DNA of 64,000 nucleotides, taken from positions 620,001 through 684,000 of the forward strand of contig NZ_AP022593.1 of assembly GCF_010731815.2 (NCBI RefSeq), written 5' to 3'. The first letter of the stretch is position 1. Each line of letters starts with the position of its first letter. Shown piece by piece: positions 1-8,626 of this stretch. The DNA comes from Mycolicibacterium arabiense. Lineage in GTDB: Bacteria > Actinomycetota > Actinomycetes > Mycobacteriales > Mycobacteriaceae. Both the position numbers and the translations under genes were made by a program. The notes under the pieces are model-generated. The model ran no database searches, had not been told where the DNA came from, and saw only the letters and a list, made by a program, of their open reading frames with translations.

Positions 1-647
1 GGCTGCACACCCACGTCGGGTCGCAACTGCTCGACGTCGACGAACTCGCCGCGGCCGTGGCACCCATCGCCGCACTGGGCACGTTCGACACCTACGACCT
101 GGGCGGTGGGCTCGGCGTGCGATACACCTACGGCGAGCACGCGCCGGACCTCGACGCCTACGCCGACGCCCTGGTGGATCGGGCACGCGAACTGCTGCCC
201 GCGGGGTGCCGGATCATCGTCGAACCCGGCCGCAGCATGGTCGCCGCGGCGGCGTGCACGCTGTATCGCGTCACGACCGTCAAGCGCGGGACCGTCACCC
301 ACGTCGCGGTCGACGGAGGCATGGGCGACAACCTCGAGGTGTCGCTGACCGGGCAGCGGTTCGAAGCCGCGATCGCGACGCGGTTCGGGCCGGGCGGCGA
401 GCCGGTGACGGTCGTCGGCAGGCACTGCGAGTCCGGTGACCAACTGATCGACCGCATCTGCCTGCCGGGGCCCGCCGTCGGCGATCTGCTCGCGGTTCCG
501 GTCACCGGCGCCTACTGCTACACGATGTCGAACCAGTACAACGGGGCCCGCCGGGTGCCCGTGGTGTTCGTCGAGGACGGCGTCGCCCGCCTGGTGGTCC
601 GACGCGACACCTGGGCCGATCTGCTGGCCCGCGACGTCGACCCGTAG
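1..647 (+). CDS. Diaminopimelate/ornithine-type (group IV) PLP decarboxylase, 5' truncated
   Basis: The open frame runs in from the left edge, so the N-terminal part with the PLP-binding lysine is outside the window. The visible part shows the alanine-racemase-fold landmarks of the DAP/Orn/Arg decarboxylase 2 family: HTHVGSQ, the glycine-rich phosphate loop GGGLG, EPGR, the active-site cysteine motif CESGD, and a closing YCYTMSNQYN segment like the GAYxxxMxxNYN of LysA. Such enzymes decarboxylate meso-diaminopimelate (lysine synthesis) or a related amino acid in the cytoplasm. Mycobacteria carry a main lysA elsewhere next to thrA and several paralogs. The neighbour here is malQ, not a lysine gene, so the substrate is open. 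Family assignment is firm; substrate is not. Confidence 0.8.
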   Translation, partial: LHTHVGSQLLDVDELAAAVAPIAALGTFDTYDLGGGLGVRYTYGEHAPDLDAYADALVDRARELLPAGCRIIVEPGRSMVAAAACTLYRVTTVKRGTVTHVAVDGGMGDNLEVSLTGQRFEAAIATRFGPGGEPVTVVGRHCESGDQLIDRICLPGPAVGDLLAVPVTGAYCYTMSNQYNGARRVPVVFVEDGVARLVVRRDTWADLLARDVDP

Positions 648-698
648 TCAGGTCGGGGCGGTGCGCGCGGTACGCCGGGGTTCGGCAGTATTGCGGCC

Positions 699-2843
699 AT
701 GAGCGAGCTTCCCCCGTCCCTGGTCGACCTGGCTCGTCGTCACGGCGTGGCCACCGGCTTCGATGACTGGAGCGGACGGTATCGACCGGCTGCGGAGTCG
801 ACACTGGTCGCGGTGCTCGAGGCGCTGGGGGTGCCCGCCGCCGACGACGAGCAGCGCGCGGCCTCCCTGGCCGAGCACGATCGCAGGCACTGGCAGCGTT
901 GCGTGACGCCGACGATCGTCACCCGCACCGACCGGTCGGCGACGTTCTGGGTGCACGTCGAGCACGGCGCGCCGGTCGAGCCGTGGATCCGCCTCGAGGA
1001 CGGTTCGGTGCGCACGGGTCTGCGTCAGTTGGAGAACAACGCGCCGCCGTTCGACCTCGACGGTCAGCTGATCGGCGAGGCCACGTTCGAGCTGCCCGCG
1101 CACCTGCCCATCGGGTACCACCGGCTGCACGTGCGGGCCGGCTCCCGGGAGGACACGGCCACGGTCATCGTCACCCCCACCACGCTGCCGCTGCCCGCCC
1201 GGCTCGCCGTCGGGCGCAGCTGGGGCCTGGCCACCCAGCTCTACAGCGTGCGCTCGGACCGGTCGTGGGGCATCGGCGACCTCACCGATCTGACCGATCT
1301 GGCGGTGTGGTCGGCAGGCGTGCACGGCGCGGGCTTCATCTTGGTGAACCCCCTGCACGCCGCGGCGCCCACCGCGCCGATGGAACCCTCGCCGTACCTG
1401 CCGACGTCGCGCAGGTTCGTCAACCCGATCTATCTGCGGGTGGAGGCGGTTCCCGAGTACGCCTACGCGCGCGATCGCGGCCGCATGCGCAAGGCGCGCA
1501 AATCGGCCCAGTCACGGGCTGCGGCAAGCGAACTCGTCGACCGCGACGCCGCGTGGAAGAGCAAGCGCGCTGCGCTGAAGCACCTCTACCGGGTACCCCG
1601 TTCGGCGGGCCGCGAGCTGGCGTACGCCGGGTACCGCGCCAGGGAGGGAGCGAGCCTCGACTCGTTCGCGACGTGGTGCGCACTGGCGGAAGTGCACGGC
1701 AACGACTGGCACGCGTGGCCCGAGGAGCTGCAGCACCCGTCGAACCCCGCGGTGGCGAAATTCGCGGCGAAGCATGCCGACGCGGTGGACTTCCACCGGT
1801 GGCTGCAGTGGCAGCTCGACGACCAGCTGACCGGCGCGCAGGCGACCGCTGTCGCGGCCGGGATGCCGCTGGGCGTCATGCACGACCTCGCGGTCGGCGT
1901 CGACCCCGACGGCGCCGACGCCTGGGCCATGCAGGACGTGCTGGCGCTCGGGGTGGCCGCGGGCGCGCCGCCCGACGAGTTCAACCAGCTCGGCCAGGAC
2001 TGGTCGCAGCCGCCGTGGCGGCCGGACCGGCTCGTCGACACCGCCTACGAGCCGTTCCGCGCCGTCGTCGGGGCGGCGTTGCGCCACTCCGGCGGCGTGC
2101 GGATCGACCACATCATCGGGTTGTTCCGGCTGTGGTGGATCCCGCGTGGGGCCGCACCCACCGAGGGCACCTACGTGCGCTACGACCACGAGGCGATGAT
2201 CGGCATCGTCGCGCTGGAGGCCTACCGGGCCGGGGCCGTCGTGGTCGGCGAGGACCTCGGCGTGGTCGAGCCGTGGGTGCGCGAATACCTGCTCGAGCGC
2301 GGCCTGCTCGGCACGTCGATCCTGTGGTTCGAATCCGACGGGGAAGGTGGGCCGTTGCCGGCCAGCCGGTGGCGGGAGTACTGCCTGTCCGCGGTGACGA
2401 CCCACGACCTGCCGCCCACCGCCGGCTACCTGGCCGGCGAGCACGTCCGGATCCGCAGCGAACTCGGTCTGCTCACCCGGTCCACCGAGGAGGAGCTGGC
2501 CGCCGACCGGGCCGAGCAGGAGGCGTGGCTCGCCGAGCTGCGCAGGGTAGGCCTGCTGGCCCAGGACGCCGAGGTGGACGACTCCGTGGACGACGTGGTG
2601 CGCGCGCTGTACGAGTACCTGGGCCGGACGCCGTCGCGACTGCTCGCGCTGGCCCTGCCGGACGCGGTCGGCGACGTCCGCACCCAGAACCAGCCCGGCA
2701 CCGTCGACGAATACCCCAACTGGCGCGTTCCGCTGGCCGGCTCGGATGGCCGCGTGATGCTGCTGGAGGACGTGTTCGCCGACGCCCGCGCTGCGACCTT
2801 GGCCCAGGTGATGCACGATCAGGTAACGCCCGACGATGAGTGA
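699..2843 (+). CDS. malQ: 4-alpha-glucanotransferase (amylomaltase, GH77)
   Basis: 714 residues, the usual length for actinobacterial MalQ, which has an extra N-terminal domain (about residues 1-160) before the GH77 barrel. The three catalytic carboxylates can be placed: Asp470 in RIDH (nucleophile), Glu518 in GEDLG (acid/base) and Asp570 in THDLPP. The barrel starts near the SWGLATQLYSVRS segment with SWGIGDLTDL. The enzyme transfers alpha-1,4-glucan segments between maltodextrins in the cytoplasm, in glycogen and maltodextrin turnover. ATG start; no convincing Shine-Dalgarno is seen in the 50-nt gap after the decarboxylase. The next ORF could nominally overlap its stop, but that ORF's real start lies further downstream. 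Confidence 0.95.
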   Translation: MSELPPSLVDLARRHGVATGFDDWSGRYRPAAESTLVAVLEALGVPAADDEQRAASLAEHDRRHWQRCVTPTIVTRTDRSATFWVHVEHGAPVEPWIRLEDGSVRTGLRQLENNAPPFDLDGQLIGEATFELPAHLPIGYHRLHVRAGSREDTATVIVTPTTLPLPARLAVGRSWGLATQLYSVRSDRSWGIGDLTDLTDLAVWSAGVHGAGFILVNPLHAAAPTAPMEPSPYLPTSRRFVNPIYLRVEAVPEYAYARDRGRMRKARKSAQSRAAASELVDRDAAWKSKRAALKHLYRVPRSAGRELAYAGYRAREGASLDSFATWCALAEVHGNDWHAWPEELQHPSNPAVAKFAAKHADAVDFHRWLQWQLDDQLTGAQATAVAAGMPLGVMHDLAVGVDPDGADAWAMQDVLALGVAAGAPPDEFNQLGQDWSQPPWRPDRLVDTAYEPFRAVVGAALRHSGGVRIDHIIGLFRLWWIPRGAAPTEGTYVRYDHEAMIGIVALEAYRAGAVVVGEDLGVVEPWVREYLLERGLLGTSILWFESDGEGGPLPASRWREYCLSAVTTHDLPPTAGYLAGEHVRIRSELGLLTRSTEEELAADRAEQEAWLAELRRVGLLAQDAEVDDSVDDVVRALYEYLGRTPSRLLALALPDAVGDVRTQNQPGTVDEYPNWRVPLAGSDGRVMLLEDVFADARAATLAQVMHDQVTPDDE

Positions 2844-2908
2844 CCGAAGTTTCTCATGGGACTGAACTGCGATATGTTCGCAGCCGCACCCCGACACACG
2901 GAGGTCAC

Positions 2909-3325
2909 GTGAAGAAATTCGCCGTTCTGGGCGCTGGCGCCATCGCCGCCGCCACGATCGCTCTCATCAGCCCGGGTGTCGCCTACGCGGAACCCGCCAG
3001 CGCCAGCTCGCTGAACGTCGTGGGCGAGCCCTACGCACGTGCGCTGGCAATCCTGAAGAGCCAGAACGTCAAGGCCTTCTTCGGCGGAGCGGTCGGCAGC
3101 GACTACCCGCAGGCCGAGTGCATCGTCTCCCAGCAGAAGGTCACCGGCGGTGGCCGGATGTACCTCAACGTGGACTGCACCGAAGAAGCCGTGCTCAACG
3201 CCACGGCCAACACCCCGGCCGGTGCGGGCCAGGCCAAGCCGGGCCCCGGTGGGAACGCACCCGCGCCCGGCGCGGGTCAGGGCACCTACGGCGGCCCCGT
3301 CGGCGTGCCGGTACCCGTCGGCTGA
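2909..3325 (+). CDS. Small secreted mycobacterial protein
   Basis: 138 residues beginning at a GTG preceded by GGAGG at about 2900-2904. A longer in-frame start at 2840 is rejected because it would put about 23 residues ahead of a clean Sec signal peptide. The signal runs KKF...ALISPGVAYA with cleavage expected after AYA. The mature part has a compact domain with two cysteines (AECIVSQQ and NVDCTEE), followed by a Gly/Pro/Ala-rich tail (AGAGQAKPGPGGNAPAPG). A leadered promoter with TATGTT near 2872 is plausible. It belongs to a type of conserved exported mycobacterial protein with no known function; I do not recognise a named family. Confidence 0.75.
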   Translation: MKKFAVLGAGAIAAATIALISPGVAYAEPASASSLNVVGEPYARALAILKSQNVKAFFGGAVGSDYPQAECIVSQQKVTGGGRMYLNVDCTEEAVLNATANTPAGAGQAKPGPGGNAPAPGAGQGTYGGPVGVPVPVG

Positions 3326-3407
3326 CCTCGTCACCGCACCTACGCGCTACCGGCGGTCCCACGTAGCGTCGTAGACTCCCCCTGCCACGTCCTGAGGAGG
3401 GGGCCAC

Positions 3408-4307
3408 ATGTCGCGTCCGCAGCGCACCATCACCGAGATCGACCCCGGGCCGGTTCAGATCCAGGCCCGCAAGGTCCACTTCGACGTCGGGGACATCCCG
3501 CTGCAGTGGATTCCGAAGCACCCCGTGGCGTCCAACGTCATCAGCCTGCTCAACGTCGTACTGCCCGCCGCCGAGCGGTGGTTCGTCGAGACCTACAACG
3601 AGGCGCTCCCGCTCGTGAAGGACCCGAAGCTCGCCGAGGACATCCGCGGGTTCATCGGCCAGGAGGCCACGCACGCCGACGTCCACGACAAGGTGTTGCG
3701 GGAGTACATGGTCCACCACGGCGTCGACGTCGGACCGATCCTGGACCAGATCGAGTACGTGTTCGAGAAGGTGCTCGCGCCCAGCAAGTCCTCCGATCCG
3801 GCGAAGCGGCTCAACCACCTGTGCGACCGGTTGTGGCTGATCGCCGCCATCGAGCACTACACCGCGGTGATGGGTGATTTCGCGCTGAACTGCGCGTGGG
3901 ACGAGCACGGCGCCGACCCGACGATGGTCGACCTGTTCCGCTGGCACGGCGCCGAAGAGGTCGAGCACCGCATGGTGGCCCATGACGTCGCGATGTACTT
4001 CCACGACAGCTACCTCGACCGGATCCGCGCGATGGCGGTGTCGATCGTCATGATTGCGACGTTCTTCCAGCGCGGGGCGTGGTACCTGACGAAGTCCGAT
4101 CCCAGCCTCGACGTCTCGTGGTGGCAGATGCAGCGCATGCGCATGCGTGACTCCAAGGTGGGACTGTTGCCGTTGTATCGAAAGTTGTTCGGCGCCAACA
4201 CCTTCGTGTACTTCAAGCCGAGTTTCACGCCCGAGGAGATGGGCTCGACGGCCCAGGCCGTGTCGTATCTGGCCACGTCGCCGGCCGCCCGCGCGGCGCA
4301 TCTTTGA
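3408..4307 (+). CDS. Predicted metal-dependent hydrolase (PF10118-like, ferritin-like fold)
   Basis: 299 residues. Histidine/glutamate motifs that look like a di-iron ferritin-like site are spread along the protein: EATHADVHDK near residue 82, IEHYTAVMGD near 146, and GAEEVEHRMVAHDV near 180. This matches the Metal_hydrol family (COG3687), whose biochemical role is not settled. Start ATG with a strong GAGGAGG 5-10 nt upstream and a TAGACT -10-like element further up, so this gene is leadered. Its stop overlaps the ATG of the ferredoxin-type reductase (TGATG), so the two are surely co-transcribed, and the reductase may supply electrons to the putative di-iron centre. That functional link is inference. 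Confidence 0.8.
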   Translation: MSRPQRTITEIDPGPVQIQARKVHFDVGDIPLQWIPKHPVASNVISLLNVVLPAAERWFVETYNEALPLVKDPKLAEDIRGFIGQEATHADVHDKVLREYMVHHGVDVGPILDQIEYVFEKVLAPSKSSDPAKRLNHLCDRLWLIAAIEHYTAVMGDFALNCAWDEHGADPTMVDLFRWHGAEEVEHRMVAHDVAMYFHDSYLDRIRAMAVSIVMIATFFQRGAWYLTKSDPSLDVSWWQMQRMRMRDSKVGLLPLYRKLFGANTFVYFKPSFTPEEMGSTAQAVSYLATSPAARAAHL

Positions 4308-5413
4308 TGGGGATCGTCGCCCGGATGCGGCAGGCGCCACCGAGCGCGTCGGGGAGGCTGCGCCACGACTGGAGCCTCGGCATCGCCGACGTCGCGGTGA
4401 GCGGCCTGTTCGCGCTGTCGGCCGCCGTCCGCAAGGTGGCGCCGCTGCCCGAGGTCGACCGCGACGTCGCGCTGGTGGTCGCCGACCGCACGGTGGTCGC
4501 GCACGACCAGGACGTGATCGCCCTGCGGCTGACCCCGCCTGGCGGCGGGCCACTGCCGCGCTGGCATCCCGGATCGCACATCGACATCCGCCTCCCGAGC
4601 GGCAGGCTGCGCCAGTACTCGCTGTGCGGTGACCCCGACGACGAGTCCGCGTACCGCATCGCCGTGCGCCGCATCCCCGGCGGCGGCGGTGGATCGGTCG
4701 AGGTGCACGACGACCTGCACGTCGGTTCCCAGGTCACCACGAGTGGCCCGCGCAACGCCTTCCCCCTGACCGTGCCCGGCTACGGCTCCCCCGCCCGCCG
4801 CGTCCGGTTCATCGCGGGCGGCATCGGCATCACGCCGATCCTGCCGATGCTGGCCGCGGCGCAACGGCTCGGCGTCGACTGGTCGATGGTCTACGTCGGA
4901 CGCAGCGCCGACAGCCTGCCGTTCCTCGACGAGGTCGCCCGCTTCGGCGAGCGCGTGACGATCCGGACCGACGACGAGTCCGGGTTGCCCACTGCGGCCG
5001 ATCTGGTCGGAGACTGTCCGACGGGCACCACGGTGTACGCCTGCGGCCCCGCGGCCCTGTTGACGTCGGTGCGCACGCATCTCGTCGGCCGCGACGACGT
5101 GGAGTTGCACTTCGAGCGGTTCGCCGCGCCGCCCGTCGTCGACGGCCGTGACTTCACCGTGCGGGTCGCGGGTACGGATGACGTGGTCCGGGTCGGAGCC
5201 ACGACGACGGTGCTGTCGGCCTTGGTGAGTTCCGGCGTGCACGTGCCGTATTCGTGTCAGCAGGGTTTCTGCGGCACGTGCCGCACGCGTGTGCTCGCAG
5301 GCAGCGTGGACCACCGCGACACACTGCTGACCGAACCGGAACGGGAGGCGGGCATGATGCTGGTCTGCGTTTCCCGGGCCGCCGACGACGAGGGACTCGT
5401 CCTGGACCTCTGA
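4307..5413 (+). CDS. PDR/VanB-type flavin oxidoreductase with C-terminal [2Fe-2S] ferredoxin domain
   Basis: 368 residues with the order flavin domain, NAD(P) domain, plant-type ferredoxin, which is the phthalate-dioxygenase-reductase arrangement. Motifs seen are RQYSLCGD (flavin binding), GGIGITPILPML (nucleotide binding) and CQQGFCGTC, that is C-x4-C-x2-C, with the fourth cysteine in MMLVCVS. It should pass electrons from NAD(P)H through flavin and Fe-S to a partner oxygenase or hydroxylase. The ATG at 4307 overlaps the upstream stop; a TTG three bases earlier is possible but less likely. The translationally coupled ferritin-like protein upstream is the obvious candidate partner. Confidence 0.9.
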   Translation: MGIVARMRQAPPSASGRLRHDWSLGIADVAVSGLFALSAAVRKVAPLPEVDRDVALVVADRTVVAHDQDVIALRLTPPGGGPLPRWHPGSHIDIRLPSGRLRQYSLCGDPDDESAYRIAVRRIPGGGGGSVEVHDDLHVGSQVTTSGPRNAFPLTVPGYGSPARRVRFIAGGIGITPILPMLAAAQRLGVDWSMVYVGRSADSLPFLDEVARFGERVTIRTDDESGLPTAADLVGDCPTGTTVYACGPAALLTSVRTHLVGRDDVELHFERFAAPPVVDGRDFTVRVAGTDDVVRVGATTTVLSALVSSGVHVPYSCQQGFCGTCRTRVLAGSVDHRDTLLTEPEREAGMMLVCVSRAADDEGLVLDL

Positions 5414-5441
5414 GGTCGCTGGCGCATCGAGAGCAAGGCGG

Positions 5442-5909
5442 TCAGTCGGCTGCGAGATGCTCGAGCAGCGAATCCAGCAGCGGCAATTGACCTTTCAACA
5501 GCTTCACCCGGGCCGCCTCGATCGGCAGCCATGCCACCCGGTCCACCTCCGGGTACTCCTTGACGCGGCCCGACCCCTTGGGCCACTCCAGCTCGAAGGT
5601 GTTGCTGACGCTGTCGGTGACGTCGAGGTCACCCTGGACCGCGAACGCCGTGACCACCTTGCCGCCGGCCTGCTTGACAGGGGGCAGGTCGACCCGCGGG
5701 CCGTCCGGGGCGTCGAACCCGATCTCCTCGCGGAACTCCCGCCGCGCAGCCGACCACGGGTCCTCGTCGGTCGTGTACTCGCCCTTGGGGATCGACCAGG
5801 CGCCGTCGTCCTTGCGGGCCCAGAACGGGCCTCCGGGATGGCCGAGCAGCACCTCGACCCCGTCGTCGGTGATGCGGTACAGCAGCAGTCCGGCGCTGAG
5901 CTTGGGCAC
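5442..5909 (-). CDS. NUDIX hydrolase
   Basis: 155 residues. The Nudix box is complete: G-x5-E-x7-REFREEIGF, within GEYTTDEDPWSAARREFREE. NUDIX enzymes hydrolyse nucleoside diphosphates linked to another group; this short type with an N-terminal KLSAGLLLYR segment is often annotated as an (d)NTP or NUDIX-family phosphohydrolase, and the substrate cannot be read from the sequence. The GTG start lies 6 nt after a TAGGCT -10 element, so the mRNA is probably leaderless. Convergent with the reductase on the other strand. Confidence 0.9.
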   Translation of the reverse strand: MPKLSAGLLLYRITDDGVEVLLGHPGGPFWARKDDGAWSIPKGEYTTDEDPWSAARREFREEIGFDAPDGPRVDLPPVKQAGGKVVTAFAVQGDLDVTDSVSNTFELEWPKGSGRVKEYPEVDRVAWLPIEAARVKLLKGQLPLLDSLLEHLAAD

Positions 5910-5915
5910 GCGACG

Positions 5916-5921
5916 AGCCTA
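5916..5921 (-). promoter_or_regulatory. -10 element (TAGGCT) of the NUDIX gene
   Basis: TANNNT hexamer 6 nt before the GTG start at 5909. This spacing puts the transcription start on the start codon, so the mRNA is probably leaderless. Confidence 0.55.
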
Positions 5922-5996
5922 CGGAGGGCCGGCGGGGCGCCCGCGCTGCGGACCCCTGCGGTTGGCACGCGATCGGGGATGCACGATGCTGGACCG

Positions 5997-6773
5997 GTGA
6001 CGCGTCCCTGGCCGCTCCGCCACTGGGATCCTCGTCGCTCACTCGACGTGCTGGCCAACACCGGGGTGACGGCGGCGTATCTGAGCACGTTCATCACCAT
6101 CCGCGGGCTGATCAGGGGCCGTCGTCTGACGGTGCGGACGGGCGGTGGGCGCCTGGAGCTCACCGTCGACGACCTGGTGTCCCGGCTGGATCTGCGCAGC
6201 GTGGGGGCTGGGCGACTCGACGACATCCGGCTCACCGCGCGCGACGTGCGGTGGAACGGCCACGCCCTGGACCGGGCGAGTGCCGTGCTGCACGACGTCC
6301 ACGTCACGCCGACCGTGCCGCCGGTGCTGGTCGCCGCACCCGTCGACGTGAGCGTCGACGTCCCCGCGCCGACGCTCGACCATCTGTTCCGGGCCGGTGC
6401 ACCCAGGCTGGGCGGCCGCGTCGACGCCGACGGCGTCGCCCGGCTGCACGTCGCCCGCAGGGAGGGCGCGGGATCGCTGGAGGTGACGGCGCGGCTCGAG
6501 GGCTCCACGCTGTGGCTGGTGCCGCAGGCGGTGGTGCGCCGCCGCCGGTGGTCGCTGCCGAACCGCACGCCCGGCTATCGGGTCCGGTTGCCCGACCTGC
6601 CGCACGGGTTCCGCATCACCGAGGTGGACTTCGCCCCCGGTGTGGTGCGCATCAGCGGCACGCTGGACGAATGGCGGGCCGACGTACCGCGTACCCGCCT
6701 CGAGGACGTCGTCGCGCAGCTGAGTTCCGTGGGTGGGCCGTTGCAGGTGATCTGGCCCGGCAGGGACCGTTGA
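5997..6773 (+). CDS. DUF2993/LmeA-like putative lipid-binding protein
   Basis: 258 residues from the GTG; an in-frame ATG at 5979 would add six residues. The frame stays open far upstream, but that part lies antisense to the NUDIX gene and is not coding. After a short N-terminal stretch with a weak hydrophobic helix (VTAAYLSTFITIRGL), the protein is rich in alternating hydrophobic beta-strand segments (GRLELTVDDLVSRLDL, VRISGTLDEWRADVP) as in DUF2993 proteins such as LmeA. Those are cell-envelope proteins linked to mannan/lipid binding. No clear signal peptide, so envelope location is uncertain. Followed after 24 nt by the SGNH hydrolase. The family call is moderate. Confidence 0.55.
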   Translation: MTRPWPLRHWDPRRSLDVLANTGVTAAYLSTFITIRGLIRGRRLTVRTGGGRLELTVDDLVSRLDLRSVGAGRLDDIRLTARDVRWNGHALDRASAVLHDVHVTPTVPPVLVAAPVDVSVDVPAPTLDHLFRAGAPRLGGRVDADGVARLHVARREGAGSLEVTARLEGSTLWLVPQAVVRRRRWSLPNRTPGYRVRLPDLPHGFRITEVDFAPGVVRISGTLDEWRADVPRTRLEDVVAQLSSVGGPLQVIWPGRDR

Positions 6774-6784
6774 GGTTCCTTCGC

Positions 6785-6790
6785 TAGAGT
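6785..6790 (+). promoter_or_regulatory. -10 element (TAGAGT) of the SGNH hydrolase gene
   Basis: TANNNT hexamer 7 nt before the GTG at 6798, giving a predicted leaderless transcript separate from the upstream gene. Confidence 0.5.
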
Positions 6791-6797
6791 TTCGGCC

Positions 6798-7608
6798 GTG
6801 CCGAAGCGCCCCCCACCCCACGGATTTCAGCGCTACGTCGCCCTCGGCGACAGTCAGACCGAGGGTTTGTGGGACGGCACCGATGCCACCGGCGTTGCCG
6901 GTTTCGCCGACCGTCTCGCAGCGCACCTCGATGCGTTGCATCCCGGTCTGCGGTACGCCAATCTCGCGGTGCGCGGCAGGCGGATCCGCGGCGTGCTCGA
7001 CGAGCAGCTGCCCGCGGCGCTGGCGATGGCGCCGGATCTGATCACCACGTGCATCGGGATGAACGACGTCACACGCCCTGGCCGCACCTTCGACCGCGCG
7101 CTGGCCGACCTCGACCTCCTGCACGACCGGCTCGCGGAGTCCGGCGCGACGGTGGTCACCACGACGTTCCCCGACCTCTCGCATCCTTCCCGTCGGGCGG
7201 CTGATCGCCGGGCGCGTCGTGGAGATCAACGACGTCATCCGCGCGGCGGCGGCCCGGCACGACTTCCGGCTGGTGGATCTGTACGGCGCGCCATCGATGA
7301 GTGACCCGCAGACGTGGAGTGACGACCGCGTGCACGGCTCACCCGCGGGACACGCCTTGTTCGAGGCCGCGGCGGCCGAAGCCCTGAATCTGCCTGGCAG
7401 CAACCATGACTGGGCCATGCTGCGGCCGGACGTCGTCATGCCAGGACTGCAATCGAGGATGTACTCGCAGGCGCTGTGGGCCCAGAATCTGCTGATGCCG
7501 TGGGTGCGGCGGAACCTGCGTGGGCTCTCCAGCGCGAACGGCCGTGGGCCGAAGCGGCCGGAAATCCGCTACGTCAGTGCCGTCGCCGAACGCTCAGAAG
7601 CCGAGTAG
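6798..7608 (+). pseudogene. SGNH/GDSL hydrolase, interrupted by one frameshift
   Basis: Two frames together make one SGNH-family esterase of about 270 residues. The first frame carries block I (ALGDSQTEGL, nucleophile Ser), block III (GMNDVT) and runs to TTTFPDLS. The second frame picks up as ILPVGRLIAGR, then EINDVI and block V with the catalytic Asp and His (WSDDRVHGSPAGH). The switch lies at about 7175-7185 (ctcgcatccttccc) and needs one base removed or two added. Read literally, translation ends at 7304 without the catalytic Asp/His, so the product would be inactive. The downstream half is well conserved in style, which suggests a recent lesion or a sequence error. The 3' end overlaps the convergent DUF732 gene by 15 nt. 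Confidence 0.8.
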
Positions 7609-7971
7609 CCCGAACGGAATCGGGTTCTGTCCGTTGCCGATCGACGCGATGGCGCCGGGGCAGAACATCGAGATGGCCAGGCCGGTGAACATGGTTGCCG
7701 GTCCCAGGGACATGCCTGCGCCGTCGGCGACCTTCGCAGCGGCGTCGGCGGCGGTCTGGCCGGGCTCGGAGAGCATGGGGCAGACCGACTGTCCCATGGC
7801 CACCGCGTCGGCCGGGTTCGTCGCCGTCATGGCCACGCCCGCGTTGTCGAGTGCATTGAGGAAGGCGTCGTCGACCGGGTCAGCGTGAGCGGGTGCGGCG
7901 GCCAGCACGGTCGTGGCGGCGATGCCTGCGACGAGGGCGGCCACGCGAGCAGCCTGGAATCTACGATGCAC
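7594..7971 (-). CDS. Secreted DUF732-type mycobacterial protein
   Basis: 125 residues. The start is the GTG at 7971, which lies 6 nt after a TACGCT -10 element; an ORF start further upstream (8007) would add a proline-rich stretch and is rejected. A Sec signal peptide with an arginine-containing n-region (HRRFQAARV) and an AAAPAHA cleavage site is followed by the DUF732 pattern: DPVDDAFLNALDNAGV, then two cysteines (SVCPMLSEPG and MFCPGAIASI). Members are small helical exported proteins of mycobacteria with unknown function. Confidence 0.85.
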   Translation of the reverse strand: MHRRFQAARVAALVAGIAATTVLAAAPAHADPVDDAFLNALDNAGVAMTATNPADAVAMGQSVCPMLSEPGQTAADAAAKVADGAGMSLGPATMFTGLAISMFCPGAIASIGNGQNPIPFGLLGF

Positions 7972-7977
7972 GCCCGA

Positions 7978-7983
7978 AGCGTA
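7978..7983 (-). promoter_or_regulatory. -10 element (TACGCT) of the DUF732 gene
   Basis: TANNNT hexamer 6 nt before the GTG at 7971. It decides the start choice for this gene and implies a leaderless transcript. Confidence 0.5.
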
Positions 7984-8008
7984 CGGCCCGGGCGGCGGCA
8001 GGCCCAAC

Positions 8009-8572
8009 TCAGACGCCGGTCCAGGTCTCGTCGAGTTGCTGGGCCACGTCGATGACCTTGGCCTTCACCGATTCCGGGCTGTCGATCTCCCCGGCCACGT
8101 GGGCGGCGATGAACCGCTTGATCTCGGCGTCGACGCCGCCGACGATCCGGACCACCTCGGCGCGCAACGTCTTCGACGTCACGTGAATGGCGATGTCGGC
8201 CGCCCGGGGCTTGTGCACGTCGAGGATCAGCAGCAGCGGCTCGGCGGCCATCGCCTCGGCCCGCAGCGAGATCTCGCCGAACACGACGAAGCGCGGCTTG
8301 TCGATGCGCAGGTCCACGACCATGTCGATCTCGAGCGGGATCCGGATCGAGAACGTGATCGAGTCCCCCACGTGCCGGGTGACCTGCGGGGTCTGCACGT
8401 TGACCTTGGCCGTGACCTTGGCGAGCTTGCCGGGCCCCTGGGCGATCGGGCCGATGGTGAACTCGTCGCCGGCGATCGACGCGATCGCGTCGCCGACGCG
8501 CTCCTCGGACACCGCAACCTCAAAGAACCTGCGGCCGAATTCCTCGTATGTCAGATACTGGTGGTCAGGCAT
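8009..8572 (-). CDS. Conserved hypothetical protein, beta-rich
   Basis: 187 residues, ATG start. No signal peptide or membrane helix. The N-terminal third is helical (YLTYEEFGRRFFEVAVSEER), followed by alternating strands (VTAKVNVQTPQVTRHV, ITFSIRIPLEIDMVVDLRI, RFVVFGEISLRAEAM) and a helical C-terminus (AEIKRFIAAHVAGEID). The amphipathic strand pattern resembles proteins that bind lipid or form a cone-like barrel, but I cannot name a family. It lies in a minus-strand run with the NTF2-like gene upstream and the DUF732 gene downstream; spacing of about 50 nt leaves operon membership open. Confidence 0.65.
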   Translation of the reverse strand: MPDHQYLTYEEFGRRFFEVAVSEERVGDAIASIAGDEFTIGPIAQGPGKLAKVTAKVNVQTPQVTRHVGDSITFSIRIPLEIDMVVDLRIDKPRFVVFGEISLRAEAMAAEPLLLILDVHKPRAADIAIHVTSKTLRAEVVRIVGGVDAEIKRFIAAHVAGEIDSPESVKAKVIDVAQQLDETWTGV

Positions 8573-8626
8573 GGTCCTGCTACGTTCTCACGTCCGCAGG
8601 CGCAGTCAACCCGACCCGCCCGAACT

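Noticed and set aside
1512..2897. Long minus-strand open frame opposite malQ
   Set aside because: It mirrors a well-supported malQ gene; long antisense frames are expected at this GC content, and the translation is low-complexity Arg/Gly/Val/Gln-rich without motifs.
5457..5996. Upstream extension of the DUF2993-like gene
   Set aside because: The open frame before 5979 is antisense to the NUDIX gene and lacks a start with a ribosome site; the protein family begins near 5997.
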